This document shows, piece by piece, positions 14,710 through 28,729 of a stretch of 64,000 bases of DNA (positions are counted from its first letter, which is position 1; each line of letters starts with the position of its first letter). Source of the stretch: Polyodon spathula (lineage: Eukaryota > Chordata > Actinopteri > Acipenseriformes > Polyodontidae); NCBI RefSeq assembly GCF_017654505.1, contig NC_054545.1, positions 14,427,547 to 14,491,546 on the forward strand. Reading direction: 5' to 3'. The translations under genes and the position numbers were made by a program. The notes beneath the pieces were generated by a model. It saw nothing but the letters and a program-made list of their open reading frames with translations. It was not told where the DNA came from and did no database searches.

Positions 14710-15899
14710 GTTCTGTGTAGTCTGGCAAAAGTATAAAAATGAAAGAGGAAAATTGAACAATAGACCATTTTCAATAATACAGACTGAAGGCTCGATTTTT
14801 AGTAAATGCAGAAAAGGTCTTTCTTAATTCCTGCACGGGATGAAATCCCTGGTGGTTTATTTATGTGTGCCACACTTTACATTTGTCCATATTGTTAAAT
14901 TGTGATTAAACTTTGTATTAACAGTATTATGCTTGTGTTATTGGAAGTGTCAGATTGTGGGGATGAATGGAGGTGTCTTTCTGCCTGAAGACCAGAAGCT
15001 GTTCTGCATACTGTAAATCACTCATTTTAATATAATTTACTGTGACATTAACACCTTATTTACCTTAATGGCATCTAGGTCTTCAGTACAACTTATCAAG
15101 TTTTCATTGCTGTTTATTATTCTGTGTTATTCTTTACATAATATTGACATTCAATACCTTCGTCACACTGCTAGTTCTGATTTTAGATGATCTGGCTTTG
15201 GCCATGCATGTCACCAATTATTTAATTGTGGCATTTATGTTTAACATTGCTTTAAAATGACACCTGCATACTAGTTGCTTTAAATTTTCCAAAGCTGATT
15301 ACTTTTTAACAGCTTAAACATTGTATGTATGTGTTTTGTTTGTTTGTTTATGGGTGGGGGGTGATGCTGGTGATGTGAAACTGATGATGTATCAGCTTTG
15401 TAGATGAAAAGGTCAGTTGTCACTTGAAACACTGGCTTTGTTGTCTGGGTCCGAATTCCTCAAAGAACTGTCACTTCCAAACCTGATTATTCCCTGCTGT
15501 GTAAATCGTCTAGAGTATAATATTTGTGGAGTAGCAGGTCAGTTGAGTTTAGGGTAAGAGGAGGGCACTAAAATCCATTGCAAACAAATTGTACATTGTG
15601 ACAGAGAATCTGAATACATTTAACACGGAAAAATATGGTTTTCCTGTAATCGTACTTGAATTACAAGAAGAGAAAAAAAAAAAAGCTGTCTACTGAAACC
15701 AAAATGTTTGTGAAGCGAAGTAATTTTCTGTGTGGGACTTGCGTAATGGAAAATCAATTGCAAACATCAATATTGTGCTAATCATTAGCCAGTTGGTGCT
15801 TCAGTAGCAGTTCAGTCACCTTGAAGTGCTATGATGCACATTTAACCACTATTCTACTTCATTTGTACAGTACCGTAAGTGCCCCAGGTCTAAAATGAA
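13356..15899. other. Noncoding DNA, no gene recognised
   Basis: AT-rich sequence with a 32-base poly-T (14672-14703). No exon or classifiable repeat could be supported. Confidence 0.55.
14672..14703. repeat. Poly-T tract
   Basis: Uninterrupted T run of about 32. No retroposon body was recognised next to it. Confidence 0.9.
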
Positions 15900-16955
15900 T
15901 TGGTAAGAACCCCAGTTTTCTAGTGGGAACTACTACACCTGTTAAACACCTTATTGGTAGTTCTCCTCAAACTCAAACCTCAGAGTGGAGCAAGGTAACC
16001 AGTGGACTACCACAGGGATCCTTATTAGGTCCTCTGCTATTCCTAATCTACATTAATGATTTAGATTCTGATATAGTAAGCGAACTTGTTAAATTTACAG
16101 ATGACACAAAAATAGGATGAGTGGCAAACATTGTTGCAGCAGCAAAGGTCATTCAAAATGATCTAGACAAGATTCAGAATTGGGCAGACGCATAGCAAAT
16201 TACATTTAATAGAGAAAAGTGTAAGGTACTGCACACAGGAAATAGAAATGTGCATTATAAATATCATATTGGAGGTACTGAAATTGAAGGAGGAATCTGT
16301 GAAAAAGACCTAGGAGTTTGTTGACTCAAATATTTTCATCTAGACAATGTGGGGAAACGATAAAAAAGGCCAACAAGATGCTGATATATTGTAAAGTATT
16401 GAATTTAAATCAAGGGAAGTAATTTTAAAACTGTACAATGCATTAGTAAGACCTCATCTAGAGTGTTATATTCAGTTTTGGTCACCTCGCTACAAAAAGG
16501 ATATTGCTGCTCTAGAAAGAGTGCAAAGAAGAGCGACTAGAATTATTCCGGGCTTAAAAGGCATGTCATATGCAGACAGGCTAAAAGAATTGAATCTAAT
16601 CAGTCTTTAACAAAGAAGACTATGCAGCGACCTGATTCAAGCATTCAGAATTCTAAAAGGTATTGACAATGTTGACCCAAGGGACTTTTTCGACCTGAAA
16701 AAAGAAACAAGGACCAGGGTCACAAATGGAGATTAGACAAAGGGGCATTCAGAACAGAACATAGGAGGCACTTTTTTACACAGAGAATTGTGAGGGTCTG
16801 GAATCAACTCCCCAGTAATGTTGTTGAAGCTGACACTGTGGGATCCTTCAAGAATCTGTTTGAGATTGTGGGATCAATAAGCTACTAACAGCCAAACGAG
16901 CAAGATGGGCCGAATGGCCTCCTCTCGTTTTGTAAACTTTCTTATGTCCTTTTCA
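15900..16955 (+). mobile_element. CR1-clade LINE, 5'-truncated 3' half
   Basis: The + strand encodes the reverse-transcriptase core: [16 protein letters not shown] and YINDLD, then FTDDTK (the FADD-type catalytic box) near 16093-16110. The frame then breaks, with internal stops in later segments such as the one resembling LYNALVRPHLEC (about 16430-16470) and VQRRATRI (about 16520-16550). The 3' end, GATGGGCCGAATGGCCTCCT then TCTCG and CTTATGTCC, is the characteristic tail of CR1-like elements in many fish and tetrapods. The element is truncated at the 5' end and inactive. Confidence 0.9.
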
Positions 16956-17575
16956 TGTTGTAAAAAACCTTAGAGCTTTGGTCTACCAGCTTTTCACTGA
17001 AGGTTGTGCCCTTGTGACCAGGAAAGCATTCAGGCGTGGGTTGTGTTGGTGGTGACTTTGTTTTCATAAGAATCAGGAGTCAGTTTAGTGCAGGCAATGT
17101 GCTGGAATTCCAAGAATTGGTGGGACATTGGAATCCGCATTATTTCACCGTCTGCTTCCCTGAGGCCAAAAGACTGGATCGGCCTGGCAGCTTGATTAAC
17201 TTGTCAAGCCTGGCAGGGGAGCTGCACTTGCAGGAAGTTGTGGCTGTCGGGGGAGCTGTCAGGCACACAATTATGACATTTTCATTTCTATCATAAGAAC
17301 AATTAATCCAATTAAGATCATACTTGGTACGATTTGTTCCTTAAGTCCTTGAGGGTATGCACTGTTCCAGAATGAACAAAGGCTGCTGTGTATCTTCAGG
17401 AACGGGATTAAAAAACTACATGCTGCATATCAATTAGATGATATTTGTGTGTTTTTCATAAAAACAGATCATGACATCAGAGAGCTGCATTAGTTAAAGA
17501 CCAAGTCGTCTTAAATGACACTTTCAGTTTTATTCCCCTTATTTTTTTTATTTATAATTGAGTGGTACCGTGTGT

Positions 17576-17612
<37 letters not shown>

Positions 17613-19059
17613 TTAGTATTAATAGTATGTGTTGAGGTTGTTTGACTAGGAGTTTAGGAGATGCTCTTTTAGTTATAGATGCACCCTTCCTCTCCACCAC
17701 CAACCCTACACAATTAAATTTTTTACTTGCAACGTTGCAGACAGACGTAAAGCAAATCTTGCCGTGCATGAGGAATTCTCAGTGGACCAAGACAATAAGT
17801 AACTACCTTGAAAAACATAACATCCACAACCTTCCTGTCAAGGCAAGGTTATGTGGTTTAATAAGGGTGTACCACAGAACATTCCTGTAACTGACATGCA
17901 TCCAATTATTTTGGAAAATTTAAATCCTTTCTGAACGGATACTGTAAACAATAGCTACTGCACATAACCATGCAAAGTATATTACAATATGTCTTCTAAA
18001 ATTTAAAGGATCCAGAAAAACTAAGTGTTGTTTCATGTATTTAATTTTTACTGGTTTCATTTTCTATTATATGAGGTTTATATGATTCTCTGTTATTTGT
18101 GCTATTTGTTTTTGCTATACTGAGGGTGCAATATTAGGGTTTAAATTGCTTAATCACAGTATTAATGCTCTGTACTGGCCAGCAGTAAAAAAGCAGCAAT
18201 AACTCCACCTCTGCACATATGAGTATTGATATTTTCTGGTATGAGGAAATTGGTTCAGTAAAAGGAGTCCTCCAGGTAGATTTTTCTGGTGAGTAAGCAG
18301 ATTTCCATTGCTCAGTGCAACACTGATATACTTCCTCCTCCTCGCAGCCTTGGATTCAGTTCCGAAGCATTTGTGGCTGTTTCGAAGTTGTTAAGCATGG
18401 GTAATAATGATATAAGCAGATAATTATGCATAATAGGATATTTAAACTCTTTAAACAGACTATTGGGAGAATGTAGGTGTATCCATTTAAGCTCTCGCTG
18501 CCTCCCATTCACAGTCCTCTTATTTTAATGAAGCCACTTGATGCTTCGTGCTGATGTGGAGTTACCATGGGGCTATGATACCTGACAGCAGGTGGCACTA
18601 GCTGGAGGGCAACACTTTTCTAGGAGTACTACTGGGGGTCTCTGGGGATGCTTCCATATACTGGAAACCATTACAAACTGCAGCATTTCCACTGGAACAC
18701 TCAAGTTGCAGCACCCCATAAAAAAATAAACCTTTGTCGTCAGTTTACTACCAGTTTGTTGCATCTGGCAAAGATTTGTTTTAGTTAAAGGGTTAACAGA
18801 GAATGAGCCGGAAGGTGACTTTGTTGAGTAAACATGAGGGAAGATTATCAGCTTAGTGAAGAAACTGATTGTGTTACAAGCTATACAAGTTGACGAACAA
18901 GCATTGCAGTCCTCTTGCTCACTAAAAGCATGAGAAGACATTTTTACAATAAGAGACGAGGTATGCTAAAATCAAATGTAAAACCTGAAGTGAAAAATCC
19001 GGGGTTATTTTTGATTCTGCACTTTCCTTTGAACCATATATAAAATACATACATAATAC
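16956..19059. other. Noncoding DNA, no gene recognised
   Basis: Holds a poly-T tract (about 17578-17607). No supported exon. Confidence 0.55.
17578..17607. repeat. Poly-T tract
   Basis: About 30 T residues following tgtgtg. Confidence 0.9.
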
Positions 19060-19780
19060 ACACTAGAGTGTCCTTTTAGCATTTAAGAAACATTGCAAAA
19101 GTTAGGTAATTCTTGTCCTTGGATGATGCAAAGAAATTAGTACATGCTTTTCATTTTTCTAGGTTAGATTACTGTAACGCTTTATTTTCTGGACTTACAG
19201 GTCATACTATATCACGGCTACAGCTTTTGCAAAATGCTGCTGCTAGAATACTAATTAGAACAAAAAAAAAGGGCTCACATTACACCTGTGTTGGCATCAT
19301 TGCACTGGCTTCCTGTGCATTACAGAATTGATTTTAAAATTATATTACTAGTTTTTAAGCACTGAATGAACTACCTCCACAATATCTAAATGACATGCTA
19401 ATTCTTTATTAGCCTGAACACACTCAGATCTGCAAATGCAGGCCTTTTATGTAATCCAAGGGTGAATGGTAAAAGGATGGGAGAGGCTGCTTTCTGTTTT
19501 AATGCCCCCACACTCCCCACAGTCCTTACCCCCTTTTATCAGAGATTCGTCTTCAATTGCAATCTTCAAGTCTCGATTAAAAACGTACCTTTTTAATGTA
19601 GCTTTTCCATAACATTTTTGTTTTATTCTGAATTTTATTGTTACTTCTGTTTTTAATAACTGTACTCTTTACTTACTGTTCATTGAATTTTTTGTATTTT
19701 TTTCTGTATGTAAAGTGCTTTGAATTATATTGTACATGAATTGCGCTATATAAATAAAGGATTTATTATTATTATTTTAA
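19060..19780 (+). mobile_element. L2/Rex-like non-LTR LINE, 3' end
   Basis: The + strand encodes the C-terminal end of a LINE ORF2: SRLDYCNALFSGL, then RLQLLQNAAARIL, then (after a frameshift in the A run near 19263) ITPV/SLHWLPVHYRIDFKI-type residues. These are hallmarks of the L2/Rex1-type ORF2 C-terminus. The 3' UTR ends in GTAAAGTGCTTTGAATTATA and GCGCTATATAAATAAAGG, then an ATT microsatellite (about 19763-19777). It is 5'-truncated and frame-broken. Confidence 0.85.
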
Positions 19781-20214
19781 TGCTGTGCTTCCCTTTAGTG
19801 GTTCCACCAGGGGTAAAGACTGTTACAGTGGTTGTAGCAAACACAATAATTCCATTTACCTGTCTTGCACTTCCATTTACCATCCAGGTCTCAAATTTCC
19901 AGTTTTGAAAAAAAAAAAATGTATTTTAATTTGAAAATTTGATATCTGGCACTACACCGGGTTACAGAAATGTTGTCTCCATGCTTTCCTGTAGTGTTGC
20001 ACTTCCTTGGTCATTTTAACTGGACACAGAAATTGTCCCCACCTCCAATACCTTCTTTCCTGTTAACTGAACAGCAGCTTCTCCTGTTAACCGCAGTGTT
20101 TTGCACCCAGTAGCCTGCTTTGACTTGTGGAATGAGGTCAGTGAAAGACCTGTTATATAAATATTAAGGCAGCAGTATTAAAATCAACGATCTGTGTTAA
20201 AATAAGTTATTGTA

Positions 20215-20700
20215 GCATTATATAACATTGTGTAACAAAAAAATAATAATAATTTTGTTCCTCGGTAGTAAGTGTTATTTCCTAAATGCTTATGCCTCAA
20301 AAGTATAGAAAATGGCTATTATTCCCCACAAACTTTGCTTTTGTGACCAGGACAGTGATATTTCAAAATATCACTATTTCCAATGGTAAAAAGGGCAAAT
20401 GTGTGTCTTTTCGTTCACATAAAGTCAGAAAAAAACAACATATGAATCCAAATTAACATGTATTTATACTAAAGTAATACAAAGATGACTACAAAAGATT
20501 TAGAAGTGAGTAGTTTTTCGAGATTTACAATTATACTGTAAATCTTGAAAAACTACTCACTTCTAAATCTTATCACTGTCCTGGTCACAAAAGCAAAGTT
20601 TGTGGGGAATAATAGCCATTTTCTATACTTTTGAGGCATAAGCAATTAGGAAATAACACTTACTTCCCAGGAACAAAAATTGTGTTGCATAGTATAATCA
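20215..20700. mobile_element. Palindromic MITE / fold-back element
   Basis: An outer pair of arms is complementary over about 100 bases. The left arm (about 20255-20357) contains AGTATAGAAAATGGCTATTA and ends in GGACAGTGATA. The right arm (about 20572-20675) starts TATCACTGTCC and contains the complement. An inner hairpin at about 20498-20570 has arms AAGATTTAGAAGTGAGTAG and its complement around a short loop. The right outer and inner arms abut directly, while about 140 bases separate them on the left. No transposase is encoded. The superfamily is uncertain because the exact termini are degenerate. Confidence 0.8.
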
Positions 20701-20999
20701 TTATACATTTCTCTTGCGCACAATAACCATGTCTCCTTGCGTTATCTCAAACCAGTGCAAACTGGGATCATGGAAGATTTGTATCCAACTTTTTTGCAAA
20801 CACTGACAAAGCAAATGTTGCACTGGGTCATTTGCCTTGATTTGCAAAGCTGGGAAAACACAGCAATTAAAGTGTTTGAGCAAGCTGTTTTAAAGTGATT
20901 GCACATGTGCAACGAAGTGGGATTGCAAGTGGTGTGTGTGCATATTGAGAACGCCAGGGGGAAGTTCAAAATTATAAAAGCACTTTTGTCTAATGGTAG

Positions 21000-21002
<3 letters not shown>

Positions 21003-21039
<37 letters not shown>
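21003..21039. repeat. Poly-T tract, with a poly-A tract 100 bases on
   Basis: About 37 T residues, followed at 21143-21166 by about 24 A residues. The opposite homopolymers could pair as a weak hairpin. No retroposon body was recognised between them. Confidence 0.85.
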
Positions 21040-21040
<1 letters not shown>

Positions 21041-21136
21041 CCTGTTTTTATTTATTTTAAAGATTTAATTAAGTCCAAACTTGGTCGCAACTATGGGATG
21101 TAGCACAAAATCAAGGTCTGGAAGCCAAACTGTTTA

Positions 21137-21167
<31 letters not shown>

Positions 21168-24151
21168 GTTATTTACTGACTGCAGAGACAACATGATTAC
21201 AAGAGGAAGCTAAACCACAGCTTCCTGTTTTAATAATAGCCCCCTGTCTCCTTTTCTTTCTAATCTGCTTTATAAACAAACAGGCTTTGGTTGTTACTTT
21301 TTGGTATTGTTTAAAAACAGGGATGTAAACAAAGATCACCATTGCAGAGCAGTTTGATCCCTTCCTGGTTATGAGTTTAATAAGACGCACCTGAGAGTGT
21401 TCTCTGTACACTGGCTGATCTCAAATGAAACCCTGGAATGGGTGTAACTTCTATGCAATAGGGTTATTTCCCTCCCTGAAAAATAACAATAATTGACCAT
21501 TTGATGTTTTGTAACTACTGAAAGTCAATATGAGATTGACATTTTTTTCTTGCGCCCTTTTTGCAACACGCTATCTTTTATTTTTGCATTGATCTCTTTT
21601 ATGCCGACTGGGATGTGTGAAAGTAACGAGGTCTGTTCATTTTGCAGTTTAAAACAGGATATCTGGTACTGCACTAAACCAGTCTTTGTTTGCAGGCTTG
21701 CAGATACTGCTGAACCTCCTTGGCCATTTCACCTTCAGTTGCTTTTTTCATGATATTAACCAAATAGCAGAGAAGTTTCTTAACCCTAATGTAGTACCAG
21801 ATATTCTGTTTTCAAATGAAAATGCATGTTTGTTATAAGATCAGAACTGCACATTTAAGACCTGTGTAGCTAATGGAAGTTCAAAACAGGAAAGACTCAT
21901 AGAATCATTTTATAGCTGCATTCACTTTAAGGGGGACGAACTATGTCCATTTAGCAGCAGCAAAGCAAACTTCATTATGCCAGTATGGCATATTCCCTCG
22001 GTTTGAGGGGAGGTTATGATAGCTCCAGGGGATGAAATATGACTCATAGCAGTCTCACCCATTCCAGGTTTTAATACAAGCTTGATTAGGCACAGTGTTT
22101 ATGAAACAAACTCCACATGTACCTTATTAAACTCAGAGTAAAACCAGGACTGGATCACACTGCTATACAATGGGATGTATTTCCAATCTTGAGCTTAGCA
22201 TGTTAGTGACAGTGTAGTGTTTGCTAACAGGTGCAGTGTACCTCCAATTGCTTCAGACGAGGGTGTGGGATCCACTGCTTAATTTTATTTAGGCGTGGGG
22301 TTGTTGAAGCTGTCCTGATTTTTGTCCGGTCAAGATTTCTCTGCAGTTGCTGAGAAGTATGGAAGCAGAGTGATGGTTTTTCAAATGTATATCTATAGAT
22401 CACCACCTCCCGATCAGTCAGTCTGGCAAGGACCCCGTTTTCCACACAAATGTGGAGTGTGCAATACCTTTGAAGAGAATCAGTTTGAAAGGTGGTCAAA
22501 GCACCCCAGTGCTGAGATGCAGGGCTTCCAGGCTTTTCTTCCATTCTTTAAATAAGTTAGACAAAACATAGCAGGTTTTGGTCAATTTATCCTCATTTTG
22601 AGATTATGGTAGCTGCTGTAGCAGAAAAACAATCTGTCTACCTTATGTCTAATAGTGCATTAATAACCTATATAGTAAATGGCAGTTCTTCTGATGGGGC
22701 TTGCCAAGTCTGTTCAGAGTCAGTATGGAATTCATAAAAAATGGGTTAAGAAAATGAACTCTGAAACCTGTGGGCTTTATGGAACAGTGACATTTTTTTG
22801 GCACACTTGCCCCCACTTCCCAAGCCATAAGTATATTTGCATGCAGACAATTCTCAATGTGAAACTTTTGTGTAGAAGAACAAGTGTGACTTGAGCGACT
22901 GCAAAACTACCACTCCTACCGTGCATTTTAACAACGGCTTTGCTCAGGTTAACTCCTGTATCCTCCCTTGCTTTTAAAACTGTTCTCGTGTGTATTGAGC
23001 AGATTCCAGATACAGCATGGTAGCCTAGGTATGATGCTGTTCATCTGCTACTGCAATTTTAACTGCTGACCCAAGAATCCATTTCTACTTCAAAGCAGCT
23101 GTGTTTTATAGCAACTTCAAATTCAAAGTATTACACAGTGCTTCTGAAGAACACATGTGTGCACTGCAACACTGAAAAGTGACCCTGGATTATAACAGAT
23201 TAATTCCTGTCAATCTTGCAGGCATGTTGCCCAATTTAGAGAGGGCCTCTGTTAGTTCAGATACCTCTGGAATTGTATTCATGGAAAAGAGGAAATGTGT
23301 TTTTTGGTGTTATGTGGCTTGTGTGTTTAAGACTGTGCCCACTTGGCCTCTCATAAGACGATATGAAACTGGAAAACTAACATTTGATGCCAAATGTCAT
23401 TTGAAGTAAAACAGTACAACTTCATCAATGTTCTGCAACTGCTGTATGAGACCACACAATGCAAACTACAGTGCAAGTAACAAGAATAACAGACCTTTCC
23501 TTGTAGTGAAATATATCTTGCAGCAGCTGTTACCTGTAAGGGGAGGGGTTATTGAAGTATTTTAGTTGAGGTTTAGGGAATGGGGTTACCCTACGAGGAT
23601 AATGCTTCCTATCACATTGAAACACAGAATCTAGTCATTGCTCATTACAATACTGCAAAATGTGTACATTTGTGTATACAGTGACTCGTGTGTGGGTCAC
23701 TGGGATGAATGATGTATATACCTGCCACCTGTGACTCTGCTGTCTAGTGGTATAAAACACACTGAACTGCTTGCATTACAAATTTTTGATAATGCCTACT
23801 TGACTGTTCTTTTCTTAATCGGCTGCTCCATTTATAATACATACAACCACCGACTTGGCAGATAGCAGTGTTCTGACTTTTAGTTTGAAAATAAATCATT
23901 TATAATGTATTCTATCTTCGAACAAAGGGTGTGTCAGACTGTTTGTTTTAAACTTTTCCAAGTTGATGACATACAAGTTAAGTCAGCTTTGGGATAGCAT
24001 TTCACACAATGCATTCCTGGGCAGTATCTGGCCTCTGTCAGAATGTCTGGCTTTTTTTTTTTCCCCTTCTGATCTCAGTGTGACGTTTTCATTAGCTTCC
24101 TTTTCAAGCACACGGGGCGTGTTTTATATATGATTGTAAAATGAGCCCAGG

Positions 24152-24153
<2 letters not shown>

Positions 24154-24183
<30 letters not shown>
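24154..24183. repeat. Poly-T tract
   Basis: About 28-30 consecutive T residues. Confidence 0.85.
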
Positions 24184-24186
<3 letters not shown>

Positions 24187-27100
24187 TGTGACTTCAGCTG
24201 TTAGACTCCACACCTCAGTTCTGCAGTAAAAGTGAACACAGAGAGTCTGCCTAAGAGAAGGTGGACTCATGTGGAAACTGGGCTTATTCGTCATTTCTTT
24301 CTCGCCCCTTATCCTGAGTTAAAGCTATGAGCCTTTGGAACAAAAATGAGGATAAGTGTGTGGGTTTAATTCTCAAGCCTGGGATGGTACATTTTTCTGT
24401 TTTGAAGAATCTTTGGGAGGATCGGAACCTCATGAACGGGTTTAATAAAAGGATTTCCAGGTGGTTTGGTAAGTAGGGAATGTTTTTGTGGAGGGTAACA
24501 ACTTGTCATAGTAGCTGGAAAGGAAAACGAAACGGAAAATACTTCAACCCAAGGGGTGTAATCATGCCTAAAAAAAATGAACCGTTTACTTTGTATACAC
24601 AACAATAGATTGAAAAAAGCAACTTTTAACACAGTATGTATTGGGGTGTATATGTTTTTAATACTGATGTTTAGAATCTGTAATCTCTGTATTGAAATAG
24701 CTATGTGAAATCTGTGAAAATTGGACTGAAAATAATATTTGCATAAAGTAATTAAGAAATCCTATACTTGTAGACCAATTGCTCTTCATGGGGTAGAAAG
24801 AGGACGTACTGCAGTGACAAACCATGTATCCATTCCAAGGGTGTTTTCTTACTATCCTCTGAACGATGCTGTGCAAACGTGTAGATTTCTAATACAAGAC
24901 ACGGTGTTGAAACATAGTGACTCATGATGCTTTCAGAGATTCGACATCATCAATCTGAAAGTGGTCTGTTTGCTTTGAGAGATAACGTACAGGGTTGTTT
25001 CTTACTGTAAAAAGGGAGCGTAATATTGTAGTAAAATCACACTTTATTCACTCCTGCATAGTTTAATACTCGTGCATTCTTCTTTTATGAGAAAACATTA
25101 TCGCTTTCCAGTTTATTTCCATTCCCTGAAGGTAACTGCAGACACAAATATATAGATGTGGTTTTGTGTGTGGCGTTTTGGTATGAGAACTACAGGGTGT
25201 GTGCTTTGATTTATCCTTCAGAACAGAAATATTTAAGTGGGCCATTATGAGAGAGAGAGATTTCCAAACACCTACAGCACAGTTAACCCTATTGCAATTC
25301 ACGCACACAACAGAACAGTATCTTCCAACCTTTAAGGCAGTTCTACACAGCAGCCTTTTATTGGGGGGTGGTGGTGGTGGTGGCGGCATGTGTGTGTTAA
25401 TCTCAATTAAGTCATCTTTAAACGGGGGTTCCTACCACAAAGTCTTTCACTTTCCCTAATGAAAATCATAATGTTCATTAACGGAAGTCATCTTGTAGTG
25501 GTATAACTTTTTTCTGTCACAACCATAAGTCTTGTTGGTGCTTATTTAACACTGACATTGTACCACTTCCCCTTTCAGGAATAGTAAAAACAGTGAATTG
25601 CTGTCAGTTTGAAATGGACCTGTCTGGGCTTTTCATAGGAGTTCATGGTTTGGCTTTCAAATTGAAAGTCCAGCAAAGCAGAGTCAGGACAGGCTGGTTT
25701 TGAGTTGCTGCTCCTGTTTGAAAATATTTACTTTTAAAGGCAAGCATCCAAACTCTGTTTGGCAACTCTTTTCCCCTACCAGTTCATAATCGCACAGCCA
25801 TTCTGCAGACTGTAACCATTTTCCTCCTATTAGAAGCACGGTCAAGTAATGACAGTCACTTCAGATCATGTGTGAACCCTCATGGTACATTCTAGCGAAT
25901 ACAAAACTGTCCCGTACAACACAGTTTAAATACAGGCTATTCGTCGCTGTCACGGAATGAACATTCAGAGATTCTTTCTTAGTTCTAATTCTTTAGTTGA
26001 CATAGTTTACCTTCAGAATATAGAACACCAATAAATCTAAATAACTTCTATATTGTTTTTTAAATAAATACTACTTCATTAGAAACAGTAATCTGAATAG
26101 TTGAATTATCTTGTCATGCTGGGTCTGATGTCATCTGTGGATGTACTTTACCTCTCTGTTCAGTGATGTGGTTTTTGCAGGTAGAGGCCTGCAGAAAAGC
26201 ACTGCAGGCTGTATTGTATAGGTCATGCTGTTCATTATTGCCTGGCCAGCATCTCATTCTTGGTATGTTTGTATTATTTAAGACACTGGGAGATTCTCAA
26301 CCTTTTTCGGTTGTTTTGTTTTTACAGAAAATAAATTTACAATACTGAAACTAAATACCTGACTGAATAGTAGCACAGACATTAAAAAATAAAAAGAAGA
26401 GATAGAGGTTTAACCTGAGTGCTCTAAGACGCAGCTTCAGTATGTTTCTGCTCAATGAATGTGTCATGTTTAAACATGTGAATTTTGCTACATTTTGACT
26501 GCACTACTACATTTCCCAGACTAGTGATTTCCTGTGTAGTTTTTTCAAACCCATTAAGAGACTTGCATGGGGATACTTCTCTAAATCAAAATAACCATAT
26601 TGTGGAGCTCAGTGAGTCTCCTATAGCTCTAGAGCTATCCGTTGGATAGTAGAGGCTTAAGGCATTTCTGAATAATCCCTACCCGTATAGGCCAACTAAG
26701 AAGGGAAAATAATGTTTTCACTAATACCATTGATGTCGATAGTTTTCTCTTTTTGCGCATTAGCTCCAGTTTAATCTGTCAAGGTAATGATTAAGTCTTC
26801 TTTAGGCTGTTAAAACAAAACAAACTAAAAAGACCTCGGGCCCCTTTACAACAGCCATGCAATTTTATACCCTACACGTGTAATCCCCAACCGTTCTGAT
26901 ATTGGCTGGTATGAAACATGTATGTTCAGGTTTATTTTGCACAGCATCACTTCAACTTAACACAGCTGACAGTCAGACAACACTTCTCTATTTCCCAAAT
27001 AAATATCAGAGTAATTGTGATTGTGTTGAAAAACCAAACATGAGACAGTAACAGTAAAGGTACAAAGAATTCAGTACTGCTGATCTCAACGATATGTATT

Positions 27101-28729
27101 TATGGTTCCCTGTAATCCCCTACTAATAAATCACTGGTCTACTGTAAAGTTAAGCAGAATCTACTAAATCACTAACTGTAATAAATTGCTTAATGCACTC
27201 CAAGTTTCCAGATATAAATGTCTACCCCAGCTGAACACAAGAAGATTCAGGGGTAGGTGTTGAACGAAAAGCTGTCACCGTCTGAAGTATTATTTTTTTT
27301 TACAGGCAGAGAAACATTTTAGGAACCATTTAACAGGAGAAGAAGTTGACTCTCAAAATCTTTATCGTCTATGTTTACGAAAAGCTGCAAATTGCCTTCT
27401 GCTCTTTTTTTGCAAAGCTGCAGCTGTGTGTTTTGGCTTTTCATTTTAAATCCTGGAATCCTTTTTGTAAGCTAAAATGGCTTTAAAAGAAGAGGTCTCG
27501 CTATAAATAACTGGGAAATTCCAATCGGTTGTTAAGCACATTGATCTCTGGCCCTGGAGAAGCAGCAGTGGAAAGCAGAGTGGTGGTGGCATCTGTTTTC
27601 TGCAGTCTCTGAAACCAGTTTTTGATAAAGTCTTCTTTAATGGAAGCAGTGAAACCTGACCTGTGATCTAGTATCATAGCTTCATTGTGGTTATGTGATT
27701 TTGTTACCTGTTTTATGAATATTGGTTGCTGTTACTTTTAAATTTAGAAATTTAGGTTCATTTGATACATTGTATGTATCTCCTTTTAATTATGAACTTG
27801 CCCTGTATACCTTGACAGTATTCCTGCTCACGTCTGCATGATACTACGCTAATGATCTAGGTTTTATTTGCATACTTTCCATTCTTTTTCTGGCAAGTTC
27901 TTTGTTTGGTTGTGGTTGCACATTTTATATATGGGTACTCGATAGTGCTGATCTAAAAGGCTGTAAACCTCATTCAGAAGGGTGCTATAGCAACAGCTGC
28001 AGAGGCTACAATAACATGCACACACACACCATGTGCATTTGGGTTTTAGGCATTTGTTGGTTTGTGAGGTGTTTTTTTTTTTTTTTTTTAACCATTATCA
28101 ATATTTATTGTGTTTCGGTACAATGCAAGTCCTGGTCTGCCATAAAAAAGCTCATTTATATTGCAGTGGGGCCCTTAACCTATATATTTGGCTTCCTCTT
28201 AAATTAGCTTGATACGGTGGTATCTGTTAACATAATGAAATAGAACACCTGCACAGTATTCCGTATTTCCATATTCTATTGTGAAATAAAGATTTTCTGC
28301 AGGTATAGCAAACAAGAGTCTTCAGTTATTATTGCTTTCTAAAATGGTATTATTGCCAGTGCAGTTGCATCTCCGGGACCCTGGTGTCAATAATAAAATT
28401 TAAAAAATAGTGTTACTGAAACTAATGAGGTAGCATGATTATTTTTAAAACCATCCCTAAGAAAACATATTAACAACGTTCAACAGCAGATGATCAGGAT
28501 AGTAGTGAAAACCAGATTGAAAATGCATTTTCACTGCTCCTCTTATCATTGAATGCTGCCCTGTCCATCGCATCTCCGTATCTATGTTAAAAGCCTAACC
28601 TGGATGCAGCTGAGTTATGGGTTGTATGGCGTTCACTGACTTTTAGGTGCACCATTGAAGTTTATTGAAATGTCTTTTTTTTTTTTTAATAAGGAATTTC
28701 CTGACACTTTTTGTGGCATCAAAGCTTAA

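Larger units (their letters stand above)
20701..28725. other. Noncoding DNA, no gene recognised
   Basis: About 8 kb with homopolymers (21003-21039 T; 21143-21166 A; about 24154-24183 T) and a GGT/GGC-rich run near 25363-25386. Short ORFs are not supported by composition, splice sites or similarity. Confidence 0.5.

Noticed and set aside
25199..25459. ORFs with polyglycine / polyproline around the GGT repeat
   Set aside because: Driven by the GGT/GGC repeat near 25363; no supporting splice sites or similarity.
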